Under the pieces are notes generated by a model that did no database searches, had not been told where the DNA came from, and was given only the letters and a program-made list of their open reading frames with translations. Made by a program: the position numbers and the translations under genes. Positions 39,531 through 47,662 of a stretch of 64,000 nt of DNA are shown piece by piece. This DNA comes from Sneathiella limimaris (GTDB lineage Bacteria > Pseudomonadota > Alphaproteobacteria > Sneathiellales > Sneathiellaceae), in the NCBI RefSeq assembly GCF_012932565.1, contig NZ_JABBYJ010000001.1:1364001-1428000 (forward strand), written 5' to 3'. Position 1 is the stretch's first letter; every line of letters begins with the position of its first letter.

Positions 39531-40373
39531 TCACGAAGAAAGTACAGCCTTCACTGACAACAGATCCTGCCAGGCCAGCCGTTTACTGGCCGGATGTTCC
39601 ATTAAGAAGTGGGGGTGGAAGATCGCTGTTGCAGGAATGCTCAGCTCTCCAACTTCATAATCGATCCATTTACCGCGCAGCTTATTGATCCCTTCTTTAC
39701 GCCTTTGCACGAAGGCGGCCGCTTCTCCGAAAAAGAGGATCATCTTGGGGGCTTTCAGTTCAATGTGCCGCTCAATAAACGGCAGACAAATTGCTTGCTC
39801 TTCCGGCGTTGGGGTCTTGCCGCCAGGAGGTCGCCAGGGAAGGCAACTTGTCATGTAAGTCTGGCTGTCTTTCTCAATCCCGATCGCCGCCAGCATCTTT
39901 GTCAGCATCTCTCCATGAGCGGCCGCAAAAGGCAGTCCGCTTCGGTCTTCATCTGCAGATGGTGGACGATCGATCAGCATCAGATCAGCAGCTTCATTCC
40001 CATCGGCGAAAACCGTGCTGTTTGCCCATTGCTTTAACGTGCAGCCCTCAAAGCCTAAAATAGCCTCTTTCAATTCCGCGAGTGTCGTTGCTGCTTTTGC
40101 TGTGGCCGCAGCTCTTTCAATTACTTCCTTGGAATTGGCGCTGATTTTCGGTTTGGCGGCCGTGGCTTTATCCATTGCCGCCTTTTGCAGCAGCGCGCTT
40201 GCCGAACCAGTCCCCCGCGGGGCGGGTTTTGCGACTGATGATGGTGCGGCTGCTGGCTTTGCAGGGGTGTCCTTTACCTCGAACCAGTTGGTGGGCGTCT
40301 CCGCGATGGTTTCATCCACCCCGGCGCTCACATAAAAATCCAGTATCTCTTTCAATCCTGCATCGCTCATCAT
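39531..40373 (-). CDS. Uracil-DNA glycosylase family 4-like protein with altered catalytic motif
   Basis: The 280-residue protein has an Ala/Pro-rich N-terminal 100 residues and a family-4/5-like glycosylase domain: TLKQWANSTVFADGN, WRPPGGKTPTPEEQ, and HPHFLMEHPASKRLAW. Where family 4 has GEAPG, this protein has DRPPS (residues 135-139). The WRPPG segment has Trp where many family-4 enzymes have an Fe-S Cys. The HP motif near residue 253 remains. It may be inactive on uracil or have a new specificity. The ATG at 40370 is an equally good start. Confidence 0.8.
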   Translation of the reverse strand: MMSDAGLKEILDFYVSAGVDETIAETPTNWFEVKDTPAKPAAAPSSVAKPAPRGTGSASALLQKAAMDKATAAKPKISANSKEVIERAAATAKAATTLAELKEAILGFEGCTLKQWANSTVFADGNEAADLMLIDRPPSADEDRSGLPFAAAHGEMLTKMLAAIGIEKDSQTYMTSCLPWRPPGGKTPTPEEQAICLPFIERHIELKAPKMILFFGEAAAFVQRRKEGINKLRGKWIDYEVGELSIPATAIFHPHFLMEHPASKRLAWQDLLSVKAVLSS

Positions 40374-40686
40374 GACCCTATCATAGCAGGCGTTCGCGCT
40401 TCTCTGGAAGGCCTTCCTTCCTTGTGACAGTTTTTTTAACCCAAGGGCGCGGATTCCGTAGGGGAATTGCTATTCCAACCGGTTGGCAGGGGCGCAGGAC
40501 TGTTACTGAGGGACTGCAGAAGGGCAGAAAACCGCCAAACATTATACAAAACAGGATTGACGCACCGCAAAAAAAATATAGTGTCAGGGGAAAAAAGACC
40601 CAACCCGGACGCCAGCTCGCCGCAAAGTGCAGGAATGGTCAGTGTGTTTGGGGTGGTATGAATAATGACGCTAGAAGAGGCTGGAT
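40374..40686. other. 313-base intergenic region with probable ETF-QO promoter
   Basis: The region separates divergent UDG-like and ETF-QO genes. It holds TTGACG (40557-40562) followed after 14-16 bases by TATAGT/TAGTGT and then GAGG before the ETF-QO start. Short frames inside it have no similarity or ribosome site that I recognise. Confidence 0.5.
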
Positions 40687-42336
40687 ATGGAACGCGAATC
40701 TATGGAATTTGATGTTGTGATTGTTGGTGGGGGACCATCCGGTCTGTCCGCAGCCATCAAATTACGGCAACTCAGCATGGAAGCAGGTGAGGATCTCAGC
40801 GTATGTGTTCTGGAAAAAGGATCCGAAATCGGGGCACATATTCTGTCCGGTAACGTATTCGAAACCCGTGCACTGGATGAACTGATCCCAGACTGGAAAG
40901 AAAAGGGTGCGCCGCTTAATACCGAGGTGAAGGCAGAGCGCTTCTATTTCATGACAGAGCACAGTGAGCTTCGCTTCCCGAACTTCCTGTTGCCAGCCGA
41001 TCTTCATAATAAGGGCAACTATATTATCAGCCTTGGTAACCTCTGCCGCTGGCTCGCCGAACAGGCTGAGGAGCTGGGTGTTGAAGTTTATCCGGGCTTT
41101 GCCGCAGCCGAGGTTCTCTATAACGAGGATGGCAGCGTTAAAGGTGTTGCAACCGGCGATATGGGTGTTGGCCGGGATGGTGAGAAAAAGCCAGCTTTTG
41201 AACCCGGTATGGAACTGCATGCCAAATACACAATGTTTGCCGAAGGGGTTCGCGGCTCTCTGACCAAAACCCTGTTTGATAAATTCGGTCTTCGCGATGA
41301 TTGCGATCCTCAGTCCTTTGGTATCGGCATCAAGGAAATCTGGGACTTGGATCCTGAAAAGCATCAGGAAGGAACAATCTTCCATACATTCGGCTGGCCG
41401 CTGGGCTCCGATACTTATGGCGGATCTTTCGTCTATCATCTGGAAAACAATCAGGCATATGTGGGCTTTGTGGTGGCGCTTGACTACACCAACCCATACC
41501 TTTCTCCATATGATGAGTTCCAGCGTTTCAAGACCCATCCAATGATGAAGGAAATGTTGGAAGGCGGTAAGCGCGTGGCTTACGGTGCTCGTGCCATTAA
41601 CGAAGGTGGCTTCCAGTCCATTCCTGAGCTCGTCTTCCCAGGCGGCGCGATCATTGGTTGTTCCGCAGGTTTCGTGAACGTTCCGAAAATTAAGGGTACG
41701 CACACAGCCATGAAAACCGGTATGATGGCTGCTGAAGCAGCTTTCAATGCGCTGAAAGGTGGCAGTGAAACACCGGTCAAGGTTCTGGACGAATATGCAG
41801 AACTCTTCAAGGAAAGCTGGGTTTATAAAGAACTTCACAAGGTGCGGAACTCTCGTCCAGCCTTCCGTTGGGGGCTGCTTGCCGGTACGCTTTATACTGG
41901 AGTGTCACTGAAACTTTTCCGCGGCAAAGAGCCATGGACATTCGAAATTCATGACGACCACAGTCAACTGAAGAAAGCCAAAGACTGCAAGAAGATCGAC
42001 TATCCGAAATATGATGGTGTCTACAGCTTTGATAAGCCGTCTTCTGTATTCCTCTCAGCCACCAATCATGAGGAAGACCAGCCAATTCACTTGACGCTGA
42101 AAGATGATAGCGTTCCTGTGAAGGTCAACTACGCCGAATATGCGGGACCAGAGCAACGCTTCTGTCCGGCTGGCGTGTATGAATTCCTAACCGATGATGA
42201 TGGATCAAATCCTCGTCTTCAGATCAATGCCCAGAACTGTGTGCATTGTAAGACATGTGACATCAAGGATCCGACCCAAAATATCAACTGGGTGGTTCCT
42301 GAAGGTGCTGGCGGCCCCAACTATCCGAACATGTAA
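40687..42336 (+). CDS. Electron transfer flavoprotein-ubiquinone oxidoreductase
   Basis: The 549-residue enzyme passes electrons from ETF to the quinone pool during fatty-acid and amino-acid oxidation. The FAD site is [18 protein letters not shown], the middle holds [19 protein letters not shown], and the C-terminal 4Fe-4S ligands are CPAGVYEF and [13 protein letters not shown]. It is membrane-associated. GAGG lies upstream of the ATG. FadD and an acyl-CoA dehydrogenase elsewhere in the window feed the same route. Confidence 0.97.
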   Translation: MERESMEFDVVIVGGGPSGLSAAIKLRQLSMEAGEDLSVCVLEKGSEIGAHILSGNVFETRALDELIPDWKEKGAPLNTEVKAERFYFMTEHSELRFPNFLLPADLHNKGNYIISLGNLCRWLAEQAEELGVEVYPGFAAAEVLYNEDGSVKGVATGDMGVGRDGEKKPAFEPGMELHAKYTMFAEGVRGSLTKTLFDKFGLRDDCDPQSFGIGIKEIWDLDPEKHQEGTIFHTFGWPLGSDTYGGSFVYHLENNQAYVGFVVALDYTNPYLSPYDEFQRFKTHPMMKEMLEGGKRVAYGARAINEGGFQSIPELVFPGGAIIGCSAGFVNVPKIKGTHTAMKTGMMAAEAAFNALKGGSETPVKVLDEYAELFKESWVYKELHKVRNSRPAFRWGLLAGTLYTGVSLKLFRGKEPWTFEIHDDHSQLKKAKDCKKIDYPKYDGVYSFDKPSSVFLSATNHEEDQPIHLTLKDDSVPVKVNYAEYAGPEQRFCPAGVYEFLTDDDGSNPRLQINAQNCVHCKTCDIKDPTQNINWVVPEGAGGPNYPNM

Positions 42337-42379
42337 TCGGGGCTGGCATCCGCCAGAATGTGCCTTATCTCTGTTGGAC

Positions 42380-42414
42380 AGGGTCCGGAAAATACCCGAA
42401 AGGGTCTGGACCCT
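42380..42414 (+). terminator. Nested hairpin after ETF-QO, possible terminator
   Basis: AGGGTCC (42380-42386) pairs with GGACCCT (42408-42414), and inside it ACCC-GAAA-GGGT forms a tetraloop hairpin. Only TTTG follows, so termination may be weak or Rho-dependent. Confidence 0.5.
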
Positions 42415-42485
42415 TTGCCCAGAGTGTATTTAAATAGCTGAAAGGTTTAGGCGTTTCAGTGTGCAGAAGCAGAGGTAAAGGCAGA

Positions 42486-44243
42486 ATGTCAAACAAGCTT
42501 GGGTCCAATATCCGAAGGTCTGTTTTGGGGCTGGTGGCGCTGGGCCTTGTGTCGGGCTGTACTGCAGTCGGTGAGGGAACTGGCGTTGATTACGCTCTGC
42601 CGACCTTCCTGGATGAAGCCGGGATGGGTGAGGCAATTGGCGATACGCTGCCAGGTCAGTATCTGGCCGGACGTCAGGCTCTTCGTGAGCGGGACACAAG
42701 CGCAGCTTTCAAATATTTTGACAAGGCTTATGCCCTCGACAGCCAGGATACCTATCTGCTGCAGAACGCGTTTGGCGCGGCGCTTGCGGACGGGGACATG
42801 GATGTTGCCCTGCAGCTCGCGCGGGAGCTGGAAAAACGCGATGAGATGGATGACACCATCGGTCTTGTTTTAGCGCTGGATGCCCTTCGCTCCAAGCAAT
42901 ATGAACAGGTTCAAGAGCGGCTTGCGGATCTCCGTCTTCAGGGAGTTAATATCCTTCTAAAGCCGGTTTTGACCGCTTGGACTGATATTGCGCAGGGGAA
43001 AACCGATCTTGCTGTTGGACAGCTTGAAAGCCTCGATAACTACGAAGGTTTCAAACTTCTGAAATCCTACCATTTAGCTCTGATTGCCCATGCGGCTGGC
43101 AATGCTGAATTGGCTCAGCAGCAGTATGAACTCGCGCTGAAGGGGCCTGCGGGACAGGCCGTGCGGCTTGTGCAGTCCTATGGAATTTTCCTGATTGAGC
43201 AGGGCAAGCGTGAGGCAGCCTTAAAGCTCTTTTCCGATTATCAGGAGCGGTATCCGGCAAGCCCGACGATGTCTGCGCTGCTGGAAACCCTTGACGGTGG
43301 CGGAAATATCAAACCATTGATCAGCAACCCGATTGAGGGCGCGGCAGAAGCCCTTTACAGCTCTGCTGCTATCATTGGGCAGGAGCGAGCGAATGGCACA
43401 TCCATCACGCTCAGTTATTTTGCCTTGATGTTGCGTCCTGAATTTCCGGTGGCCTATGTGTTGCTGGCCGAAATTGCCGAAGACCAGGATCAGTATGAAA
43501 AGGCGCATCTCTTCTATAGCAAGGTTGCGCAAAGCTCACCTTATTACCGGAACGCACAAATCCGGAAATCCTGGCTTGCCTATAAGTTGGGGCAGGATCA
43601 GGACGCCATTTCAAACCTGAAGGCTATTGCGGTTCAGAACCCGAATGATGCAGAGCCGCTTGTGGTTTTGGCAGATATCTACCGGGATCGTCAGGATTGG
43701 CAACAGGCTGCCGAGGCCTATGGTCAAGCCATCAGTAAGCTCGAGGAAGGGGCGCCCCGCCTCTGGTCACTTCTTTATGCCCGCGGTATTGCCTATGAAC
43801 GGATGAAGTCTTGGGATGAGGCCGAGGCGGATTTGGTGAAAGCCATGGAACTGCGCCCCAATCATCCGCAGATCCTCAATTATCTGGGTTATTCCTGGGT
43901 CGATCGGGGTGAAAATCTGGAAGAGGCGAAAGAACTGCTTATCAAGGCGGTCTCTTTACGGCCGCGCGATGGCTATATTGTCGATAGCCTCGGATGGCTG
44001 TATTATCGGATCGGGGATTTCGAGAACGCGGTTCTGCAGTTGGAAAAAGCAGTTTCCCTGCAGGCAGCGGATCCAACCATCAATGACCATTTGGGGGATG
44101 CTTATTGGCGGGTTGGACGGTTTGGCGAAGCCCGATATCAGTGGCAGCGGGCCCTTTGGCTCGATCCGGAGGAGGATCAAATTCCTCTGATCCGTGAGAA
44201 GCTGCAAAATGGCTTACCCCCTGAGGTGCCAAGGAAAGAATGA
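42486..44243 (+). CDS. TPR-repeat outer-membrane lipoprotein
   Basis: The 585-residue protein has a lipoprotein signal with LVSGC (Cys25) and then many tetratricopeptide-like repeats, clearest in the last 250 residues (for example AEAYGQAISKLEEG, WDEAEADLVKAMELRPNHPQILNYLGY). TPR lipoproteins at this position before ispE are common in alphaproteobacteria and probably scaffold envelope complexes. I use ATG 42486 with AGAGGTAAAGG upstream rather than GTG 42459. It overlaps ispE by four bases. Confidence 0.9.
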   Translation: MSNKLGSNIRRSVLGLVALGLVSGCTAVGEGTGVDYALPTFLDEAGMGEAIGDTLPGQYLAGRQALRERDTSAAFKYFDKAYALDSQDTYLLQNAFGAALADGDMDVALQLARELEKRDEMDDTIGLVLALDALRSKQYEQVQERLADLRLQGVNILLKPVLTAWTDIAQGKTDLAVGQLESLDNYEGFKLLKSYHLALIAHAAGNAELAQQQYELALKGPAGQAVRLVQSYGIFLIEQGKREAALKLFSDYQERYPASPTMSALLETLDGGGNIKPLISNPIEGAAEALYSSAAIIGQERANGTSITLSYFALMLRPEFPVAYVLLAEIAEDQDQYEKAHLFYSKVAQSSPYYRNAQIRKSWLAYKLGQDQDAISNLKAIAVQNPNDAEPLVVLADIYRDRQDWQQAAEAYGQAISKLEEGAPRLWSLLYARGIAYERMKSWDEAEADLVKAMELRPNHPQILNYLGYSWVDRGENLEEAKELLIKAVSLRPRDGYIVDSLGWLYYRIGDFENAVLQLEKAVSLQAADPTINDHLGDAYWRVGRFGEARYQWQRALWLDPEEDQIPLIREKLQNGLPPEVPRKE

Positions 44244-45103
44244 ATTTAAGCGAAGTTGCTAACCCGAAGATAAACCTAACACTCCGTGTGACCGGGCGGC
44301 GCGATGATGGCTATCATGATCTGGAAAGCCTTGTGGTTTTCGCCGAAGGCGGGGACCAGTTAAGCGCTGAAGCCGCAGATGATCTGTCGCTGGAAATCAC
44401 AGGCCCATTTGCAGATGACCTAAAAAAGGAAGATCCATCCCAGAATTTGGTGTTGAGGGCTGCAAAGGCCCTTCAGGCGGCTGGAAATACCTCAAAAGGC
44501 GCGCATTTGACGTTGCAGAAAAACCTGCCGATTGCCTCTGGTATTGGTGGGGGATCTGCTGACGCGGCTGCTGCGCTTAAACTTCTCAATCAGCTTTGGG
44601 GATTGAAAATCGGTGATGAGGAACTGGCTGACATAGGGCTTGCCCTTGGCGCGGATATTCCCGCCTGCCTTTATGGGCAGCCCCTGTTGATGCGCGGGAT
44701 TGGTGATCAGTTGACGCCGCTTCTGCTGAATGCCCCGCTACATATAATCCTGGTTAATCCGCGAAAAGCGATCTCAACGCCGGAAGTGTTTAAGGCTCTC
44801 GACTGGCCTGAAAATCCCAATCCCGGGCATCCCCCGTTTGAAGGGGTGGAGATGACCTGGCAGACCCTGATGGAGGGGACCAACGATTTGCAGGAGCCAG
44901 CGATTGCCCTCGCTCCGGTTATTCATCAGGTTCTGGAAAAGCTTCGGGTTCGTCCCGGGTGCCGGATCGCTCGGATGAGCGGGAGTGGCGCCACTTGTTT
45001 TGGCCTGTTTGAGGACCCCAAAAGTCTAGAGGAAGCGGTTGATTTCCTGAAATCCCAGCACCCGACCTGGTGGGTTTTCCCCACGGCTGTTCAGCCAACG
45101 TAA
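44240..45103 (+). CDS. ispE: 4-diphosphocytidyl-2-C-methyl-D-erythritol kinase
   Basis: The 287-residue GHMP kinase phosphorylates CDP-methylerythritol in the MEP pathway. NPKINLTLRVTGRRDDGYHDL is the N-terminal signature, the ATP loop is PIASGIGGGSADAAAALK, and ARMSGSGATCFGLFE is the third GHMP motif. Its ATG overlaps the TPR gene by four bases, so translation is coupled. Length is normal. Confidence 0.96.
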   Translation: MNLSEVANPKINLTLRVTGRRDDGYHDLESLVVFAEGGDQLSAEAADDLSLEITGPFADDLKKEDPSQNLVLRAAKALQAAGNTSKGAHLTLQKNLPIASGIGGGSADAAAALKLLNQLWGLKIGDEELADIGLALGADIPACLYGQPLLMRGIGDQLTPLLLNAPLHIILVNPRKAISTPEVFKALDWPENPNPGHPPFEGVEMTWQTLMEGTNDLQEPAIALAPVIHQVLEKLRVRPGCRIARMSGSGATCFGLFEDPKSLEEAVDFLKSQHPTWWVFPTAVQPT

Positions 45104-45113
45104 GGCCGACTTT

Positions 45114-45950
45114 ATGGCATCAACAGGATTTGGACCGGGTTTGACGCGACATTTACTGGGCTGTTTCCTGATCCTGAGTTTGCTGGGCGCTTGTGAGGCG
45201 CCAAAACGCGCCGCTTCACCGCAGCCTATGACCGCTCAATTTGATGCGCCTGCCGGCAGTGATCCGGAGCTTGTCTGGCAGGCCGCCCGTGTTGCCTTGC
45301 CCGTTAGGGGGTCAACCTCTTCCCTTGTCACCACTATGGGCGCTGGGGTCTCACCTCTGGTGATGGCCGGGGGTTCACCGGGGACACGCTGGCCGGTCCT
45401 TTTAATGCTGGAGGGATGCAGCACGCCCGCACCGCCACGTCTGCTTAAGGCGCTGGCAGAGCAGGGATATGTGGCGCTCAGCCTCTCAAGTGAGGCTCGC
45501 CGGCATGAACCACTCGCTTGTGATCCTCAGAAAACCCTGTTGGAAAATGCGGCGGCCATTCAATCCCAAAAAGGGGCGGAGCTGACCTTTGCCCTGCATG
45601 CCCTGGATCGGCTGAACTGGGTTGATCCGGATCATGTCTTTGTCCTCGGGTTTTTTGAGGCGGGTGCCGCTGTCGCCCGAATGAAGCCGGCCAAAACCGC
45701 TGGACGGGTCCTCATCGGCTGGGACTGTCAGGGGCTGTCAACTGGCGGCCTTCGGGACACGGCTCTCTCCCCTGTTTTCTCTGTTTCCATGATGTTGGCT
45801 GCGGCGGGTCGGGACTGCTCTGGTGATATGGCTGATAATACGGAGAACCGCTTTCTACGTCTTTCTGAAAGCTATAGCCTGAACGTGCTTTTGGAGCCGA
45901 TCGTCTTCACCCAGATGCTCCAGTTTCTCGACCGTCGACTGTTCCGCTGA
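45114..45950 (+). CDS. Lipoprotein with a degenerate alpha/beta-hydrolase fold
   Basis: The 278-residue protein has lipobox LLGAC (Cys27). The central region resembles a dienelactone-hydrolase-like domain: VLLMLEGCSTPAP, LAEQGYVALSL, and HVFVLGFFEAGAAVARM at the nucleophile elbow. Where active enzymes have G-x-S/C-x-(A)G, this one has G179-F-F-E-A-G184, so residue 181 is Phe, and no C-terminal His fits a triad. It may be a binding or structural relic. It starts 10 bases after ispE and is probably in the same transcript. Confidence 0.7.
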   Translation: MASTGFGPGLTRHLLGCFLILSLLGACEAPKRAASPQPMTAQFDAPAGSDPELVWQAARVALPVRGSTSSLVTTMGAGVSPLVMAGGSPGTRWPVLLMLEGCSTPAPPRLLKALAEQGYVALSLSSEARRHEPLACDPQKTLLENAAAIQSQKGAELTFALHALDRLNWVDPDHVFVLGFFEAGAAVARMKPAKTAGRVLIGWDCQGLSTGGLRDTALSPVFSVSMMLAAAGRDCSGDMADNTENRFLRLSESYSLNVLLEPIVFTQMLQFLDRRLFR

Positions 45951-45990
45951 GCCCTTCTGGACAAAATCCTGATTTTTTTCATTTTTTGGC

Positions 45991-46017
45991 TTGAGCTTGC
46001 CCCGCCCTTTGTATAGA
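45991..46017 (+). promoter_or_regulatory. Probable tRNA-Gln promoter
   Basis: TTGAGC (45991-45996) and TATAGA (46012-46017) are separated by 15 bases, 14 bases before the tRNA. The spacing is short, so the call is tentative. Confidence 0.4.
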
Positions 46018-46030
46018 AAGAGGGCCGCAT

Positions 46031-46105
46031 TGGGGTGTCGCCAAGTGGTAAGGCAACGGGTTTTGATCCCGTCATGCGCAGGTTCGAATCCTGCCACCCC
46101 AGCCA
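46031..46105 (+). tRNA. tRNA-Gln (anticodon TTG)
   Basis: The 75-base gene folds into a complete cloverleaf. Acceptor TGGGGTG pairs with CACCCCA, the anticodon stem is ACGGG/CCCGT with loop TTTTGAT (anticodon TTG), and the T arm is GCAGG-TTCGAAT-CCTGC. CCA is encoded. U at position 1 is typical of tRNA-Gln. Confidence 0.97.
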
Positions 46106-46226
46106 TTTTCCCAGAAAAACCATACTTATAGCTCAAGTCTTACACCTTTGAGGTGGTTTAGTGTGCGAGGCAATCCTAGGCCTAATTGAAAAGTTTAATA
46201 AAATTGCATTTATGTAATATAATCGT

Positions 46227-46254
46227 TTGATAAATATATCGAAATGGGGATACT
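46227..46254 (+). promoter_or_regulatory. Candidate promoter of an intergenic RNA
   Basis: TTGATA (46227-46232), a 16-base spacer and GATACT (46249-46254) precede a hairpin-rich segment ending in a terminator. The -10 context TGGGGATACTG recurs at 55379-55389. Confidence 0.4.
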
Positions 46255-46260
46255 GATCCG

Positions 46261-46376
46261 GGTAAGATATTTCAGGCTATTGCCTTGTAATATCTGGGTT
46301 AGAGGGGACTGAACAACCTTTTAACTCATCTCTCTGAGGGTTTGTGGGTCCCCGCCTGCAAACCCTTTTATTTTTT
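46261..46376 (+). ncRNA. Candidate small RNA downstream of tRNA-Gln
   Basis: The segment starts about 7 bases after a candidate -10 box. It opens with a hairpin (46265-46295): AGATATT / AATATCT closing an inner AGGC-TATT-GCCT. It ends with GGGTTTG / CAAACCC (46338-46365) followed by TTTTATTTTTT. No coding frame fills it. Promoter, structure and terminator together suggest a 110-120 base RNA. I do not recognise a known family. Confidence 0.4.
46338..46376 (+). terminator. Rho-independent terminator of the candidate small RNA
   Basis: GGGTTTG (46338-46344) and CAAACCC (46359-46365) form the stem, and TTTTATTTTTT follows. Confidence 0.75.
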
Positions 46377-46457
46377 GGCGGTGGTGGGCGGTTTAACCGT
46401 TCACCTGAATTTAGAATTAATACTATAGTATCGATTTTAATGCTCGCATTCTGATTT

Positions 46458-47027
46458 ATGTCACACTCTCTTTTAATACATGAACCCTTGCGGAGCGGGA
46501 CTGCCAGGCAGCAGGCGGCCTTCGCGGCGTTGCAGGCGCTTCAGATTTTTGAGCGCTTAAAGCCCTATACCCCGGTTCTGGCCGGGACCATTCCCCTTGA
46601 TGTGGATATCGCGGACAGTGATCTTGACATTATTTGTGCATCAGAAGATCTGGACGGTTTTGTAGCGCAGGTGGCCAGCATCTACGGAAATCATCGGGGT
46701 TACAGCGCCGTCCGTCGCCGGGTGGAGGGTCGGGAAAGCCTGATCATTCGGTTTTGGGCCGAAGGGTTTGAATTTGAAATCTTTGCCCAAGACCGTCCAG
46801 TGCTTGAGCAGTCTGCCGTTGTTCATCTGCTGATCGAGCAACGTCTTCTTAATCTCGGGGGTCCCGCAGCCCGGGAGCGTATCCGTACCCTGAAATCAGA
46901 AGGCCTCAAAACCGAGCCCGCCTTCGCCCAAGCCTTCGCCATCCCCGGCGATCCCTACCAAACCCTTTATGAGTTGCAGTCCATGTCGGACGCCGAACTG
47001 TCAGCGCGGTTTGGGGGAGGCTTCTAA
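46458..47027 (+). CDS. DUF4269 family protein (nucleotidyltransferase-like)
   Basis: The 189-residue protein matches DUF4269: RQQAAFAALQALQIFERLKPYTPVLAGTIPLDVDIADSDLDIIC, with a G-T and D-x-D arrangement recalling the nucleotidyltransferase fold. The C-terminal half holds RRVEGRESLIIRFWAEGFEFEIFAQ and GDPYQTLYELQSMSDAEL. Substrate and role are unknown. It is the only coding gene between tRNA-Gln and the cyclase. The start lacks a clear ribosome site. Confidence 0.75.
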   Translation: MSHSLLIHEPLRSGTARQQAAFAALQALQIFERLKPYTPVLAGTIPLDVDIADSDLDIICASEDLDGFVAQVASIYGNHRGYSAVRRRVEGRESLIIRFWAEGFEFEIFAQDRPVLEQSAVVHLLIEQRLLNLGGPAARERIRTLKSEGLKTEPAFAQAFAIPGDPYQTLYELQSMSDAELSARFGGGF

Positions 47028-47662
47028 ATTAGTGCAATTATTAACCATGGGGTGTGAATAAATAATACTTATTCCACTTTTTTGAGGAAAAGGCTTGAAG
47101 CTTTGGGGGTGGGGTCCCACATGAGCCGTCTTGCGTAAGAGTGGGGGTGGCAGCCTCCGGTGATCAGGCGCTGGATCGTGCGGGCGGGAACTTGTGTCGG
47201 CAAGTACCCAATCGGGGACAGAGGGCTCATGTGGCAGGAAGCCAAGGAAGACAGGGCCGTTCCAAAAGACCGGTACAACAGATCTGATCCAAAATTCGTC
47301 ACGTGCAAAATCAACGATAAATAAACTTGTCGCCGGTGATGCACCAGTCGCGTAGTAAAGAGTTGTAACAGAAGTACCGTATCAAGTCCCCGCATCATCG
47401 GCGATCTTTTTTGAAAGGATCCGTTGATCGTTATGAACGCAGCGCCCTAAAATCATTGAATTATAACAGTAAATTCAATCCTGGCGCCCTTAACCCACAT
47501 AGATTTCACACCCTTGCAGAGCACCCCTCTGGCGAGGCTTTTGGTGCTTGCCAAATGCTTCAGGGCTCGGTTACGTCTGATAAATCGCATTTCTGCTGGA
47601 TTTCAGATTTGAAATTTCCCAAAATACATAAGTAAAATGTAAATTAAGGGTGAGTGAGTCCT
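47028..47662. other. 635-base region without a recognisable gene
   Basis: Two open frames lie here: minus strand 47069-47398 (109 residues; the stretch QVPARTIQRLITGG looks vaguely like a helix-turn-helix) and plus strand 47411-47635 (74 residues). Neither has a convincing ribosome site or similarity that I can recognise. An 11-base perfect inverted repeat, CCACATGAGCC (47117-47127) and GGCTCATGTGG (47225-47235), spans about 120 bases. The region may hold a decayed gene or an RNA. Confidence 0.4.

Noticed and set aside
40762-41838. Long minus-strand open frame (358 codons) opposite ETF-QO
   Set aside because: The plus strand encodes a full, recognisable ETF-QO with FAD and Fe-S motifs; the opposite frame has no similarity or ribosome site and reflects codon bias.
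47411-47635. 74-codon plus-strand frame before the cyclase
   Set aside because: No ribosome site, no recognisable composition or similarity; left as unannotated intergenic sequence.
46031-47662. Integrated element at tRNA-Gln
   Set aside because: No integrase, and no second copy of the tRNA 3' end is visible downstream.
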